The notes: generated from the letters alone by a model not told the origin. A DNA stretch of 64,000 nt from Hofstenia miamia (GCA_900660155.1 CABFPE010000277.1:956723-1020722), one strand, 5' to 3'; counted from the stretch's first letter, positions 1-13,978 are shown. A program made the numbers and translations.

Positions 1-1270
1 AGCTATAAATGCATTTACAATATGCTTTTAGGCGAAGGTATATAATATGATTATCGCGGAGGACGCATACAAAATTTACACTAATATAGGGCAAAATTAC
101 ATAAAATATAGACGAAGAACTTTGCATAATTAACCAAAAATATTTGATCTGCGTTAAATTTTGTACTTTTTTAGTTATTAATACAGTTTATTTTGCACTT
201 TGTATTCTACTTAATCTATATTGAAAGATAAATGTATATTTCTGAAAACTCGCATTTTTTATATAACCTTGCCTTAATGATATTTACATTCTGATTTGTG
301 GTGTAAGATGAACACAGCTGTAAATGTGTACAATAGATGTGAGTTAAAATCTCACCAAATCAATGTAGCAATAATTTATATTGCACTATATTTACAATTT
401 TCGACTTGTTCATTTTATAGATTTTTAATTTGCATAATCTATTAAATATCCTGATACACTACATGGGAGTTTTTTCAATAGATCTGAGTCATTATTCATC
501 ACAAAGTGAAGAAAAAATATATTTAGCTTAAATTTTTATATTACCTGTATATTTAATATCATAAGTTATTGAACAAGAAAATAAAGTAACGTAATCCTTA
601 CCTTTAATGTTGAAATACATATTAGGCCAAGTATGAATCAATGAAAAATCGCATAGGGTTTTGCAAAGATACACACTAGGAATATATAAAAACAAATAAG
701 TGACCACTTACACTACCAACTACAAGGAGCTCATCTTGAAGGAACTTGACATTACGAGCATATCTATTTCTTGGAATAGTCTTCAAATGCCAGAGGCTTC
801 TCAATGATCTGATTATGAAGACTGTGGTAAAAAATTGACTCTACTAAATTTTTTGACAACACTATTTTAAAAAAATCAAGATTCTGCTTGAATAGTAAAA
901 CAAAAACGATTACATTACTCCATGCCACTTTATTCTAATTATTTAATAATGTGCATTGTTATTCAGTATGCTTATATAAAATTTCAAATTTTAGAAACAT
1001 AGAATTGCATAAAATTTCACATAATTAGTGAAGGGTGGTGTTTCAAATAATAAATGAATAACTATCCTTCATTCCCTTACTTAATCTATATAAAAAGTGT
1101 CCTAATATAACTAGTAATAGGAATTATATCCAAGCAACAACTTTCTTAAATCTGATTGGTTGGTGCAGTTCTGTCGCTATCATTCAGTTAACTTTTGAGC
1201 TTCTTGGAATTTTGGTATCTTTAAAACCTGCCCAGATATTTGCTGCCCAGGTCCTGTATGACGTCATTAA
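1..1270. other. AT-rich non-coding sequence, CpG-normal
   Basis: I see no gene here. CpG dinucleotides occur at roughly ten per kb by eye, including several in the first 170 bases. That is much more than in the following 29 kb, so this is probably the flank of the CpG-depleted block that begins near 1.27 kb. Confidence 0.5.
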
Positions 1271-1704
1271 AATATTATGCATATCAATAACAGAAAATAC
1301 AATTCTAGAAAAAACAATGTTTTTGATATAGTAAACTGCTTAATGTATCTTATTCAAGTAATTTTTTATTTATTTAGTTGAAATTTAGTATTACTGAGCA
1401 CAGGTTTTATCCTGGAGTGAATGAAAATAGCATTACTCAAATTAAAGTTGGAATTAATTTTTCACATTAAACATTGTTTTTCTCTTTTAAATGATGTAGC
1501 ATATATTACCACTTTTTTATTATTATCATTTATAGAATAATAACATTTTTTAGTAAATACTGTCACAAACATTTAGCTTAAGTAAGCTCATTCCCCCATT
1601 GAGTGGAAAATGATATCACATAAAGTTAAAGGATTTTGAAGGGACTTAAATTCCCTGATTTTTTAAATTTAAATGTAGATTTATTTTTTGCAGTATACAT
1701 GTAT

Positions 1705-1772
1705 TGAACAGTGGTGCAATGATAGCATGTCATTATTAATGAGAGATTGCTGGTTAGAGTCCAGCCTGTTCA
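1705..1772 (+). repeat. tRNA-like repeat, copy A
   Basis: This 68-base segment has a perfect 7-bp closing stem (TGAACAG with CTGTTCA). Its T-arm-like hairpin has a CTGG/CCAG stem and a 7-base loop, with a B-box-like GGTTAGAGTCC, and a short D-arm-like TGC/GCA hairpin precedes it. The anticodon arm is poor, so a working tRNA is unlikely. A second 68-base copy lies at 15930. Best read as a tRNA pseudogene or the head of a tRNA-derived SINE. Confidence 0.45.
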
Positions 1773-2049
1773 ATGAAGCAATTGCACAAGTTTTTTCAAC
1801 ATTTATTACATACAATAGTTATTTATATTTCATTTCAAAATATTGAAAACTGAATATGTAATTTGACAAATATGATATAATAAACATTAATATAATGCAG
1901 AATCATAAAACCAAGCAAATCATGTTAAAAGCAAGAACAAAATCTGTTTCTAAAATTCAATTGCTAGCAATTTTATATAGAATTAACCAGAATAAATGTG
2001 CTTTATATAAAATAAATAGTTGGCAATATCACCTGAAGCATTATTGGAG

Positions 2050-2395
2050 TAAAAATCTCTGGGCAGCTTGGAATACATACATATTTCTGGGCAGCTTCAA
2101 AAACTACATAAAAATTTGTGAGCATCATCAAAAATAATATACAGATCTCTGGGCATCATAAAAAAACAATATTCAGATCTCTGGGAAGCATTGAAAACTA
2201 CTTAAAAATCTCTGGGCAGTTTGAAATTAATTAGAAAATATCTGGGCAGCATCAAAAGTTAACTAAAAATCACTCTGCAGAATAAAAAATAATTTAAAAA
2301 TCTCTGGGCAGTAATGAAATTTAATTAAAAAATATCTGGGCATCATAGACAATAATGTACAGATCTCTGGGGAGCACATTGAAATTTAATTAAAA
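2050..2395. repeat. Degenerate minisatellite, ~31-bp unit, ~11 copies
   Basis: Eleven imperfect tandem units of about 31 bp can be lined up. Each begins near ATCTCTGGGCAGCAT and continues into an A/T-rich tail such as TGAAAATTAATTAAAA. Unit starts lie near 2055, 2085, 2118, 2144, 2176, 2207, 2238, 2268, 2299, 2332 and 2362. The copies are diverged, so the array is old. No coding role is apparent. Confidence 0.75.
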
Positions 2396-4329
2396 AATAG
2401 GATTTTTTCCAAATACTGTTTATTAAAATTACTATATAGAATTGATAGCTATTCAGTTATTAAGAGAAATATTTTCTTCTTGCTTTTAATGTGATTTGCT
2501 TCCTTTGACAGTTCTTCATTATATTCTACTAAAATTTTTATATTATATTTGCTTTCAAAAGGAATTTTTTATTCAATAAATCATTTACAAATTAAAAATT
2601 TATGATATTCTTATGCCATGAATGAGAATGTAGATATTTTGTAATGCCATTAAGATGTTTCTAAGTAAATACATTCAAAAAAAATGAAAATGAGCATAAA
2701 AATATATCACTTAATTAAATTAATATTTACATTTACTTTCACTGCTTTTTCTATATAAAAAACATTTCTCTGCAAGAAGGTAACTCTTTTTGATTGATAA
2801 ATTCCATTCCATAAATTTATAATTATAATTTGACAGAGAATTTTTATTAGAGGATGATGCTGTTGGCTGAAATTAATATAAATATTTGTCCCATTGGAAC
2901 AATATCATACAAATTCTGTATATGGCTATTACTATGAAGAAAATTCATGTCCCTTTGTTGCCTGTAATTGGCTTTTGGGAAGATAGATTGGGAATTTAGG
3001 GATTCCATGCCTATGAATGCTTTGCTTTTGTTTTACATAAAATCTCTAAAATTTTGGTTATAGAGAATTTCTTTTTTTCACTCAAATTTTTAAAATTTAA
3101 CACAAAATTGAAACAAAAATATCTCACATATAAATTTGTTATTAACCAAGAAAAACTATCCACCTCCCCAAAGTCTGTTATCATAAAAATTATGATAGAT
3201 ATAATTTCAGTGAATGTTGTAATTATGTATTTAAGTGACAAGAAACTTATTTTTTTATACTGTATTCTATGTAGCTTAGATCATTGAAATACAGAACAAA
3301 ATAATTATAAGCATTTAAATATGCTGTTTCCATTTAATAGATATATAGCAGCTCCCTAAAACTGTTTAGATCAACATATGTATATATATGCAGTGCTTTG
3401 TACAACAATCTACATAGATAATGTACTCTTTGTACACCTGTTAAATAGATAGTGATGCTTTGTACTAGGTGGCACATTTGTACTATGCTTTTTGTATATG
3501 AAAATTAAATTTTCAAAACATCATTACAATTAATAAATAACGTCTTTAATATTAAAATATGACAGCAGAAGAACAATAGAAGTAGTTTTATTTACTAAAC
3601 AAACATCCATAACAGAAAGAAATGAAAAGTTTCTTAAGAAGTTCTTATTTAAAGTCTACATTGCATTTTGCTTTTTTGATCTGTCATCACTAATTTCAAA
3701 AACATAAAAATATATTTAAGCAAGAGTTAATCACATAAAACATAACATAAATATAATACAAGAACTTTACAAACACATGTGGAAAAAAAGGTACAATGCA
3801 CCATTTATCTATGTAAAATTCAATAAAAAAATTTCTTTGACATGAAAAAAAAATTTGTTCTCTCTGGTATAGAAAGAAGCCTTTGGGCTACAGAAGTGAT
3901 TTATGCAATTTTGTTAGATTTCATTGTTTTCATTAGGAGAAAAATGAAAAGCAGTCCTTTTTGCTATGGAAAAAACCCAAGGCACTTTCACACCACATTT
4001 TTCAAATTTTATAGTACAAAGCACCAATATCTATATATAAACATTGCTGGAGATCCATTTTAAGTATTGGGGAGGTCCATTTTCATAATTTTTCTTCAAA
4101 ATATGATCTCCAAATTAAGGAATTTAATTAACATAAAAAGCATCACAATACAAAAGTGGTGTTTGAGTAAACAGAAATGTGATCACTTACAAAGATAATA
4201 ACTAAGTAATAATATATTCAAAACTAAATATATATTTCATAGCAAATGAAAAACCAATTCTAGAATATCTAATCACTAAATGCAGAATAAATTTTGAAAC
4301 AAAAATATTGGATCAGACATCAAGATCAA

Positions 4330-4740
4330 GTAATTTAAAAATTATTGAGCAGGGGGTGGCTCCTTTCTTAGTTATTGTAGCAAATGTAAATCCAACTTTA
4401 CCCTCTCAGACACAACTTCATTAAAAAGTTTAGTGAATACACTCTTGCTTCTCAGCAGTTTAACAAATAGTCAATTTATTGCCTGCAAAACCACATTGAA
4501 TTCCTCAAGATTTTGAACAAAAACATCAGCAAATTCAAGTTAAGCAATGCTTTAGCTTCTGAAAAGATGTTGTAGATGTCATGGACCTTCAAATACATAT
4601 CTGCATATGAGTCATTAGATATAACCCACAAAGACTCAACAACTGATTCATATTGAGAAGTAGCTGCTGCAATGGATTTACTATGACACAACCATTCTGT
4701 TGGACACAAGGGCTTTAGAGTAATGACATTAGAACTTTGT
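4330..4740 (-). pseudogene. hAT-type transposase remnant
   Basis: A minus-strand open stretch (4476-4709) reads TEWLCHSKSIAAA, then YESVVESLW, and then a region of leucine-rich helices. This resembles the segment of hAT/ZMYM-like transposases in which a conserved W and a basic patch (R/E-W-L-x-H-x-K-S-I-A-A) precede the long helical insertion. Only about 80 residues are open. Neither a zinc finger nor a dimerisation domain is visible, so it is a fragment. The assignment rests on motif resemblance only. Confidence 0.45.
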
Positions 4741-5226
4741 AATTTATATATTGCAATCTCATTGAAGCACTTCTGATATTTATCACTGTCAAGATGTTTA
4801 CCTACTCAACTCAACCAGATGAAATCTTAACCTAGGTACATATGTATATCTATTTAGCTTTGAGAGCAAAAAAATTATAGCTCTGCAAAATAATAACACA
4901 AGTTTCATTCTATAATATTTGTTTATTTATGAGTGCTAAGCAGGAAGCAATGATCAAACTGAGCATTAAAAATTAAATGTTATCTTTCTATGTAGGGCAA
5001 TTATTCCTGTGTTTGGCACTGTAATGGTCTCTGAGAACAAAATTGTTATTATTACCCTACCATTTATCAAAATTATTATAAATTTACATCAATAACCACT
5101 AAATATTTGTTTACTGAGAGATCCATGATAGCTAAATTGGAGGGAGGCACTCCCTATTGAATCCTGAGTGGGCAATTGGGGGAGGGGTCCAGACCCGCAC
5201 AACCCCCGGGATCTCCATCTATGTGT

Positions 5227-5340
5227 ATATATATATATGGGCTTTGATACAAAACCATTAGGACACTCAATACAAAAAAATATACATACTTATATAAGAG
5301 TGCTAGATACTATGACAGAGTGCTCTGGATACTGTTGAAA
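5227..5340 (+). repeat. Dispersed repeat, copy A (inverted partner at 23.0 kb)
   Basis: A TA run followed by CACTCAATACAAAAAAATA and AGATACTATGACAGAG matches the reverse complement of 23025-23145 over its length with scattered substitutions. Both copies abut a TA microsatellite. The family is unknown. Confidence 0.5.
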
Positions 5341-5814
5341 AATTTTCAATCAACTCAACAGCCTCAACAGCCCAAAAAATTTACAAGAATTCAGACCAAT
5401 GTTGTAATCATTGATAAAGATAATTACAACCTCAACCAAGCAACAAAACACATTAATAGAGTGGAATTCAATGTGGTTGCTATTTTTTATAAACATACAA
5501 AATCTTGAAACCAACATGGGGAACCTTGAGATCAACATAACAAATCTTTATGGCAATATGAACAAAAATTAAGGATGAATGAGTAATACATATAAATGGG
5601 ACATTAAAATTTAGTCTTTACAAATTTTTGTTTAGTTGTAATCTAGATTAAGTGAATTAAATATTATACTTGATTTCATAGAATATATTCATATTAATAT
5701 TTAATTGTACATTAGGGAAAATGTTGACTGTCCCTCCCATCTAATGTTTTTGATCTTCATACCTCATTGATGCTAACTTTTTGTTCATATTGTCATAAAG
5801 ATTTGCTGTGTTGA

Positions 5815-6545
5815 TTGTAGCATAATCAGCATTAATCTGCATAAAAAGATGATGATTTCTCAGCATTCAACAAATCCAAAGAGAAGAATAAAGAAATCTC
5901 ACAGACAATCACTGAGCATGACAACCAAATTAGTTGGAACACTGCAACCCATGCAAACTCAATGTCAACTAACAGGCAATAAGTTAGGTAGCTAAGATAA
6001 AAGGCCTTCGTGATCCTCAATAATTGCTTGACACAGATCTAGAAATGGTCAGTGATGAATATTAAAACCACAACAACATCAGATTTTCTCTACACAATCA
6101 GTGCAACCATCCTTGTTCAGGCAAATCATTATAATGGCATTCAGAAAACTGCCTAGACGAAATTGATAGTTAAAAAGAGAGATGTCAGACACAAGTAAGA
6201 AACCATGATTGGTACATTAGTGCCTTCCCCATAAAGCTGTTAAGAATTGAATGTTGGTTAACACAACAATAGAATGGTGGTGAATAACAAAGAAAAGTCA
6301 ACAAAAAAATCACAAACAGCATTGGAATAAATCCCAATGAGATCAACATAATGAGCAATGCCAAAAATAACAACAGAAAAGTTCATTTTGTTCTAAGAAT
6401 AAATCATATTAGTGGGAAAAGTCTGAAACAAACTTTATAAATATTAGGATGTCACAAGGTAAGTCATGATTATCAATTTGGTATACCAGGGAGGGAGTGT
6501 AGCATAATCAGCATTATTCTGCATTAAAAGTTGATGATGAAAAGA
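5815..6545. repeat. Pair of ~45-bp direct repeats 680 bp apart
   Basis: The sequence TGTAGCATAATCAGCATT followed by an A/T difference and CTGCAT occurs at about 5815 and again at about 6498, same orientation, each followed by a GATGATGA-like tract. The DNA between has no recognisable coding content. The pair could be the ends of a small element or a simple segmental duplication. Confidence 0.45.
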
Positions 6546-6869
6546 AAAAGAAATTAAATACTTTTATTTTGATTATTCTATTATATCAATTATAATCTTT
6601 TGTAAAAATAATTTCTGTTATGGAAAAAGTGCCTGTCAGCAGAAGGAGGATCCACAGAAACATTTAGCAAATTAATAACACCTTTTGTAAAAGTTGAAGA
6701 ATGAGTTCATATGAACAGAAACAATAGTCAATGAGAAAACAGGTACATGTTGTGTTGTTTCTAAATGTAGTATAAAAATACTGTGAAAAGAGAAACAAGT
6801 GATGAATTAAATAATTTGAATTTACCTTTTGTTTTGGATCAGGTTTTATTATTATATTAATGGAAAGCT

Positions 6870-7420
6870 AAACATTTGGTCACATGAGTAGCTATTCAGG
6901 GACTCTCACCATGCAATTACTGGCTGGTTTGGAGGCATCTCACTACCAGCTTTACTGCTCTGCCCTGTCTAGAGAAATTGTGTCCTTAGGTTAGGTCAAT
7001 GAATAGGATTTTAACTTTGTTTAGCTTACTTATCTTTTCAATTCACTTGTAATAAAAACTGCATTCTAAACAGCTGGCCAGCTGATAGTAGGTTAACCTT
7101 TTATTTTGATCCAAATTTGTATTTGGCATTAAACATAACAACTGCCTTATTAAACATAAGAGATGTTGATGAACATCTGATTATGTATATGATTACTTGT
7201 TTATACCTACATGTAACTTTCAGTGACCTCTGTTTAGTGGCTATAATAATTGCTCACATTTGCTATGTATCTATTTAATTGTAAGAGTATTTATATGTAA
7301 GATCTATAAGAAGAGAAAGCAGTCAGGTTGCAAACCTTTCTTTGTGAATTTCCATAACAAGAGAAATTCATGAGTAATAAACAATGGGAATCCTGTCACA
7401 TTAAAAACACTGGCTGAGCT
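6870..7420 (+). repeat. Dispersed repeat related to 18.9-19.2 kb
   Basis: The stretch around 7180-7400 shares an ordered set of short matches with about 18930-19160: ATTTATATGTAAG, then AGGTTGCAA, then a CATAACAAG-type segment and TGTCACA-like sequence. The order CTATAA, a polyadenylation-like AATAAA and a terminal CA is reminiscent of a long terminal repeat, but I cannot show matching ends. The family remains undecided. Confidence 0.3.
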
Positions 7421-7953
7421 AGTTCATTTGTGATTCATGAACCACAGCATACCATTGATACCATTATGTTCTTGATTATATGGCTCTGCTTCAGGTTTTG
7501 GCCTGTTAATCTCTGCTGTGTATCTAAATGGACTACACTTAATTCAAAAGATACAATGCAGTTGTAAAAGATAGAAACTCATTTATACAATAATAGTTAT
7601 GATATTTTTGGAATTTATCACTCAATACAGAGAGCTATTTTTAACTATGAAAAGTAATAGTAACAGCTATTTACAGTCAATCTCTTGAAGTAGTGATTCT
7701 ACAAGGTTCTCTATGTTGGTTTCAAGATATCATATGTTGATAAAAAGTTCCAACCATTCAATGTATTAATTATACTTAATATTTGGATACTCATGAATAT
7801 TTATTCTTTATTGTGAGTCATTTCACAATTGTGTTGTGGGCTGTGCCCTTTTATAACTTGTCATTTCTTACTTTTTATCAATTTCTAAAATGGATGAGCA
7901 ACTTTTCTTTTGCTACCATTTTCAAAACATGAACAAAGCATATGGTATCATAA

Positions 7954-8810
7954 TGTAGAGTCACTTGGGGCCTCTTTTTTATTTTATTTAAATTTTAGGC
8001 ACTCTCAAATTAATTTGTAATCTTTTTGAACTTAAAATTCAAACTTAGTGATTGTCCCCTCCAGCTTTAGATTACTTGTAATTGCTCAGTTAATTTGTGA
8101 GGGAAACAAACTTTTGTAAAAAACAGTAAATATTTACCTTCTTTTGTAATAAATAGGGAACTTGAATGTAAGCAAACTTCAAATAAATTTTGTTTTCACT
8201 GGATACTGTTTGCTTTTTTATTATTTTAAATTTTACTAACCATTTTAGGTCTGGTATGAATTTTATAATTATGAAATTGTAAGATCCAGTGATAATGTGG
8301 GAGGAACTCTGCTGTGCCTAGGGTGATAACTCACTCCATGACAGATGTGAGCCCATATTGTGGTCGCTTTAGGCTACATGTAGGCATAGGCAATAAAAGA
8401 ACTACAACATCTATTGATTGAACATGCACAAATTATCACACAATGCAAATATACTATGCTGTTGGCGTACATGAATATGTGGTAACTACACATTATTTAA
8501 TATCTTTATTACATGAGATGAGAAGATAAACACTGATATAAATTATTTGTATTGAGCTAGAAATTAAAACTTGAGACACACAATTAGCACCTTGGATTGT
8601 AAGGATGGATTCAAAAGGCTTGGCTTCAGTGAGATGCCATGTGAATTGGTCACTACTTTAACCATCTTGGAATTAATTTTTTTCCTACAATCAAATTGGT
8701 GAATTATCAATCTTCATTTGTTTTGTTAGAGAGTGGGTTGCTCTCAGTGATGGTAATCTTCTGCAACCTTTGTACTGCTTGAGCTGCTAGATGCACCCTG
8801 TCATTCTAAA
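7954..8810 (+). mobile_element. TGTAG-ended element, copy 1 (857 bp, TSD ATAA)
   Basis: The left end is TGTAGAGTCACTTGG and the right end is TGTCATTCTAAA, the inverse form of the same terminus with a mutation. The direct repeat ATAA lies at 7950-7953 and 8811-8814. The two ends match as imperfect inverted repeats over about 22 bp (about 17 identities when compared with copy 2). There is no coding capacity. Ends of the TGTNR type with 4-bp target duplications are known both for Ginger-type DNA transposons and for long terminal repeats, so this is either a non-autonomous DNA element or a solo LTR. Confidence 0.7.
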
Positions 8811-9091
8811 ATAATATTAGATGATTTGCCTAGTGATGAAAGTAGATGACTTAATGCCATTTTTACTATTGTTGTTTTTCATGTATATATTTGTTCTTTT
8901 GTCTCATCTGTTTTGTAGAGATGCTATCTATTTCAAAGTTTGCCCTGAAGTTCTAGTTTAGTAGTTGTTTTTAATAGTTTCTTGTATAGTACTTTAATTT
9001 TATTTTCAATCTGTTTTAGACAATGTTATTGTCTCATACACATTAGCATACATGATTGCAGTCATAGTGGAATGTAAGGTTTCAAAAATTG

Positions 9092-9156
<65 letters not shown>
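9092..9156. repeat. (TA)n microsatellite
   Basis: About 65 bases of nearly pure TA dinucleotides, interrupted by single G and C substitutions. The open frame across it is a by-product of the repeat and is not a gene. Confidence 0.9.
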
Positions 9157-11860
9157 CTTTTTTGTACAGTTTTATATTCAAAAGTACAAATTTTTCCTAG
9201 TTTCTACAAAAATGAAATTATTGCTACATATTTGTATGCCTTATTTTATATCTACTGCTATGTAATTATTTATAATTATTTTTACCCTTTTGTACAATGT
9301 TAGAAGATGTAGGTTCCAAGTAGTTATATTTCACAATATATTTCTTAAATGACACACAAAAAATGATTTATAAAGTCAACTTGTTATTTTTTGCACAGCT
9401 TGCATGTCCAATCAAAAGTAATCTCATCATGCAAATTTGTTAAATCATGTACAATTTTTTGTAAATACTCCTGCTCACTAGTTTGTCTTCTATAACTAAT
9501 TTTAGTCAAATGAGAATTTTGTAAATTTTTAGCTAATTTTGAATTTCCCACTATTTCATTTTTGAAAATTTTTGAATCAATGTTGTATTAAAGTGGACAT
9601 CACTTTAATATGAAAAAAATTTTTTATCATTACTGCTTCAATTACAGTTGACATTGCTGTGCTTTGGTTTCATTATTTATTTCCAAATAATTATTTTATT
9701 CTTTTCCCACAAGTTTCCTTAAATGACTCATAAAGTCACTTAGTATATTTTATTTGCTATTCAGATAACAAAATTTTGATAAGATGTTTATACCCTGCTT
9801 TATGTTCACTTCTAGATATAATATTCCTTTTTGCCAGTTTTTCTAATTTATACCATTCAAGGACAGAAGTGGAACAGGTTGACAGCTCAATCTGCATTGT
9901 ATGTGAAAAAAGGACATTGCTTTTAGATGCTTCTGCTTTGAATCTATCTCTTTATTTAGGTGTTCTTATAACTTGTTACTAATTTTTTCTTTACAGCTTG
10001 AATATTTTGTAAAGTTGGTACTTTACAAAACCTTAATTCTTGTTTCTTAACCTTTTTTCAATCTGTTTGAAAAGTAATGTCTTGACTCACTTCCTTTATG
10101 CTTGCTATTCCTGAATCAAAATCAAATTTTACACTTTTGCAATGTAATGTCATGTATTTCAATAAATTTACAAGTTTAGTTAAGAGAATACTTATCAGAG
10201 AGCTGCAAAATTTTCTTCTGCTAATAATAAAAATTCATTGCTTTTTCTAAAAAAATTAATATTATGCAAAATTCTAATGAAAAATGCTTCAAAGCTGTGC
10301 CCCATTGAAAATATTACAGCATACTTTATGTTTTATATTTGTTATTTTGGTGACTTTTAAAATCACATAGGATTTTGCTTATTTTATAAGATTTCTCCTA
10401 AATCAATGAAACCATTTTCAAAGATTTTTTATATGAAGGCTGTTCTTAAAAATTTTTAATTCTTGCAAATTAATATATTTTGATGAACATGATATGAAAA
10501 GCCTCTTACAACTCAGAAAAAGACAACATTTCTTGAGCACAACTGGCCTACAATAGTCTTTGAGAAGGATTTTAACATCATTGGGAAGCTCAAATTGGAA
10601 TATTATGTTATTCTCTTAATTGTTTTTATACAAATGATACAAATCTTTTCAATGTTATGTTGGCATGTTTTACTGCAATTAAACTGTTTTCATTTGAATT
10701 TTTTTAATTTAACAACTTGTTTATTAGAAAAACTAGAACAAATTTTGCACATTTTATGCATATTAGTTTTGTTTATCTTAATTTTTTGCATTTCAGCATT
10801 ATCCCTTTAATTTTCCTTGCACAATGTAGTAGAAATTCTGTAATTCTTTTCTTTTTCCTGCTAAAAGGAACCTCAGCATTAACCAAACAAGTTTCAAAAG
10901 TATGAAATTAATATTGCTATATGTTATTAGGACGTTTTATCATTTGTTGGAAGGGAATTTTTTTCAATAACATTGTAATCTTCTAAGCAAATTTCAGTAT
11001 ATAAGTAATCATCACAGAACATTGGCTTCCATTGCTAACCAAAACATGTACAAATCCATAAATATATAAATGTCTGACTTTTTAAAAATTCTTGCTTTTG
11101 AATTGAGCACAAGTGGTTTGCACACAATTTTGCACAAAAATAAATGTATAATAATTGAAAATACAAAAACATTCTTAGAGAAAAGTTCAGGTATGCACTG
11201 CTATGAGCTATGGAAAAATCCAAGCTACTACTACTTTGTACATTTTTTGCCATTTGCATAGTACATAGTACATAGCAGTAAAAATAACTATATGTTTTAA
11301 AATATCAAAATATTTGTTTACATATTGAGTTAAGCTAATTGTAGTTCAAAGAGTTCTGTTTTCACAAATTTCTTAAAACTTAATAAAGTTTTTGCAGTTC
11401 TAGTATTTACACTAAGATTGCTATAGCTTGAAGATTATGGTTGCAGGACTGCTATGGCAATCCTTTTGAAATCAAAAACAAAGTGCACACAGTTATTTTG
11501 AATTCTTTGAAGTTTCTGTATTAAAATATTATCCATTACAAAAAAGCAGACATTACAGTTTTTCCAGAATTAATATTCTGACAAGTTCTGATCAAGCATT
11601 TGTATGCAGATAATTTTTAATTTTTAAAAGGTTTTTCAAAATAAAATATGAATTTTTATCAAACTGAGATACATGATCTTTTATTGTTAATTTCAATTGA
11701 ATGCTAAGCCAAGATTACAAATATTTTCTGTATATTCATTGAAATTTTGATTATTTCAAAGTATTTATAATTTGATTAGCAGAAAATAGTAGTTTTTCAA
11801 AATTGCATATCATCTTTAAACTGGATTGTTGAGTAATGTCCATATATTTGGAATTTGCTT

Positions 11861-12400
11861 TTACAAAAAATTGTGTATCATCAGCATACATATGTCTCTG
11901 TCAATTATAATGTTGTGAATAACTGATTGCTCATTTATCTTTGTAATAATTTGATCTAATATGTTACCTTTACAATGTGTTGTGCAATGAACATGATAAC
12001 ATAAATCAAATTCAAATAATAATCTTATGAAGTCATGAGTAGGTTTTTCATCACAACTGAAATGTATGTTAAGATCTCTTAAATTAATAATTTTGGTTTT
12101 TAGAAGAATAATTTTTTCAATATACTTAAAAAAGTCAAACAAAAATTAACTTTAATCTCTAGATGGTAAATGATAGATCAAAATTTAAAAATAAGAATTG
12201 TGATTATCACAAACATTGAATTCTTCATATTCAAATGTTAAGAAGTTAAAACCAACATTAACAAATTTAATATCAATTGATTTTCAATATATTAATGCTA
12301 ATCCTCTGCCTCTTCCAGATGCTCTAAGAATATTGTATTTTGGCCACACAATAGCTAGCCCAAAAACAAATAATTATCCATAAGAAAGCATAGATCAATA
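11861..12400 (-). pseudogene. LINE (CR1/Jockey-like) endonuclease remnant
   Basis: Minus-strand translation between about 12360 and 11861 gives GRGRGLALIY, then an FE.. and IYHLPS segment, then LRDLNIHF, FIRLLFEFDL and THCKGNILDQIIT. This order matches the C-terminal half of the apurinic-like endonuclease of non-LTR retrotransposons. There the consensus reads GRGGGLALLY, then YRPPS, then LGDFNIH, and then THxxGNxLDLVIT. The catalytic GDFN appears as RDLN. Several breaks are present and no reverse transcriptase domain follows, so it is a 5'-derived fragment or one cut by later insertions. Confidence 0.65.
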
Positions 12401-12424
12401 TTTTTTCAATTAAATTTTCACTAA

Positions 12425-12700
12425 TATGCATTTCTTTATTAGAACAAGAGTAGTAAGGGATGGACACAAGGACATGCTAATGGGACACCCATGACTTTTT
12501 TCCACATGGAAATGAAGCAATTCTATTAGATGCCATCAAGTCACAAAATATTTTTAACAAAGTTGAATTGAACGAATTAATTTTTTGACGAAGTTTTATT
12601 TTTTGTTTTCTAGGATAGGGACAAAATGATATAATTGAAGATAATAAATATCCAATGCTTTGGATATGATGAGGGAGAGAGTAAAAATTTTCCTTTGATT
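12425..12700 (-). repeat. Dispersed repeat, inverted partner at 22.38-22.60 kb
   Basis: This stretch is the reverse complement, at high identity with small indels, of 22380-22600. Shared landmarks are AAGGGATGGACA, GGACATGC, TGGGACACCCATGA and CCACATGGAAAT. One copy lies just outside the LINE remnant and the other about 0.8 kb upstream of the Penelope-like remnant. It is not recognisable as a protein domain. Confidence 0.65.
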
Positions 12701-12916
12701 GATGTAGTGTAATATTTAATAGTTCTTTATTATAGTAAATGTTGTTGTAAGCATTTAACACAACTCAAAATCATGCTAGATTTCAAACAAGGTGTCATAA
12801 TTGATAAAATAACTAACTGCATGTTACATGTTTATCAACTTTTCACATTTTTTCACCTTATTTCATTTTTGACTTTGTGTAGCTACATATATTACAAGGG
12901 TTTTCTGCTTTGAACT

Positions 12917-13165
12917 TTAATGCGTGAATACAATGACACATTCATTATTCATAGTTGATGATGATTTTTCCATCATTAGATGATTTCCAATTGTTAAATT
13001 TGTAACTCCATGATAAATCCACCATTCTAAACATGTAAATTGGTAAACAGAGTTATTTAATAGTGTATTACTCACACACAAAAATGTAGAACCATGGTAA
13101 TTTGATCTTTTAACATTTAAAATGAAAATCCATTGAATTTCCTGTTTCAATCTCTTGCATGTCAA
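12917..13165 (-). pseudogene. Unrecognised coding-like fragment
   Basis: An 82-residue minus-strand frame has a balanced amino-acid composition that is unusual for this AT-rich block (FHG-like YHGSTFLCVSNTLL, and YQFTCLEWWIYHGV). I cannot assign it to a family. It may belong with the fragment at 13979-14212 on the same strand. It could also be chance. Confidence 0.2.
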
Positions 13166-13978
13166 GATGATTTTTCAATAAAGTAATCTTTTTAAAGTGA
13201 AAACATCCTTAAAGAAATACCAAAACCATGTTGACTATGATGTGTAAACTAGACCAAAGAACAAAGAAATTTTGTAAACATCACCACTATTTTAAAAATT
13301 AATTCTATTTTACTAATTATTTATTGTAAATTTTTTGTTAAATTTATTTTTTCAAGCTAATTATTTTTGTTAATTTATTTTTGCAATTCATTTCTTACTA
13401 AGAGATTTGAATTATAGCATTTGACCAAAATCAAATTACTGTTAAAAAGCATCAGGCACTTTTAATCATTGAAAAATAATGAATTTGTCACTGATAATGT
13501 CAATATGTGTTCTCCCCCAACATCAAATTAGTTGCTACCCTCAGTGAAGGAGTTGGCATTTTTAATGATATGAAACAAGAAATTCTCTTTTACAGTTGTC
13601 ACTAATATTTTTCATTTGTAATTTAGTTTCTTCACACATTGCATTGATAATATATGTAGTGTTTTCATTTGCAAATCAAGTTTCTCTAGGAATTTTTTAT
13701 TGATGTCACTAATATTTAACATGTAAAGTAATTAATTTCCAACTAAAAATTTGCTTAATCATATAATATTCACTGTTGAAATGCAAAAATAAGTTATGTG
13801 CAGAAGAGAAATTCAACCATCTCCATAAAAACTGAATAATGTGTTACATTTTGCAACTTGGAAAAATAATATTGATAGATTTACTAAATTAAAAACACAA
13901 ATGTATAGTTATAACTTTAGAGTTTACACAAATGTTGCAAACATTGAATGAAATAATTTTTGTTTTTACATCATTTCT

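Noticed and set aside
9052-9303. Open frame rich in Ile-Tyr
   Set aside because: It is a translation of the TA microsatellite.
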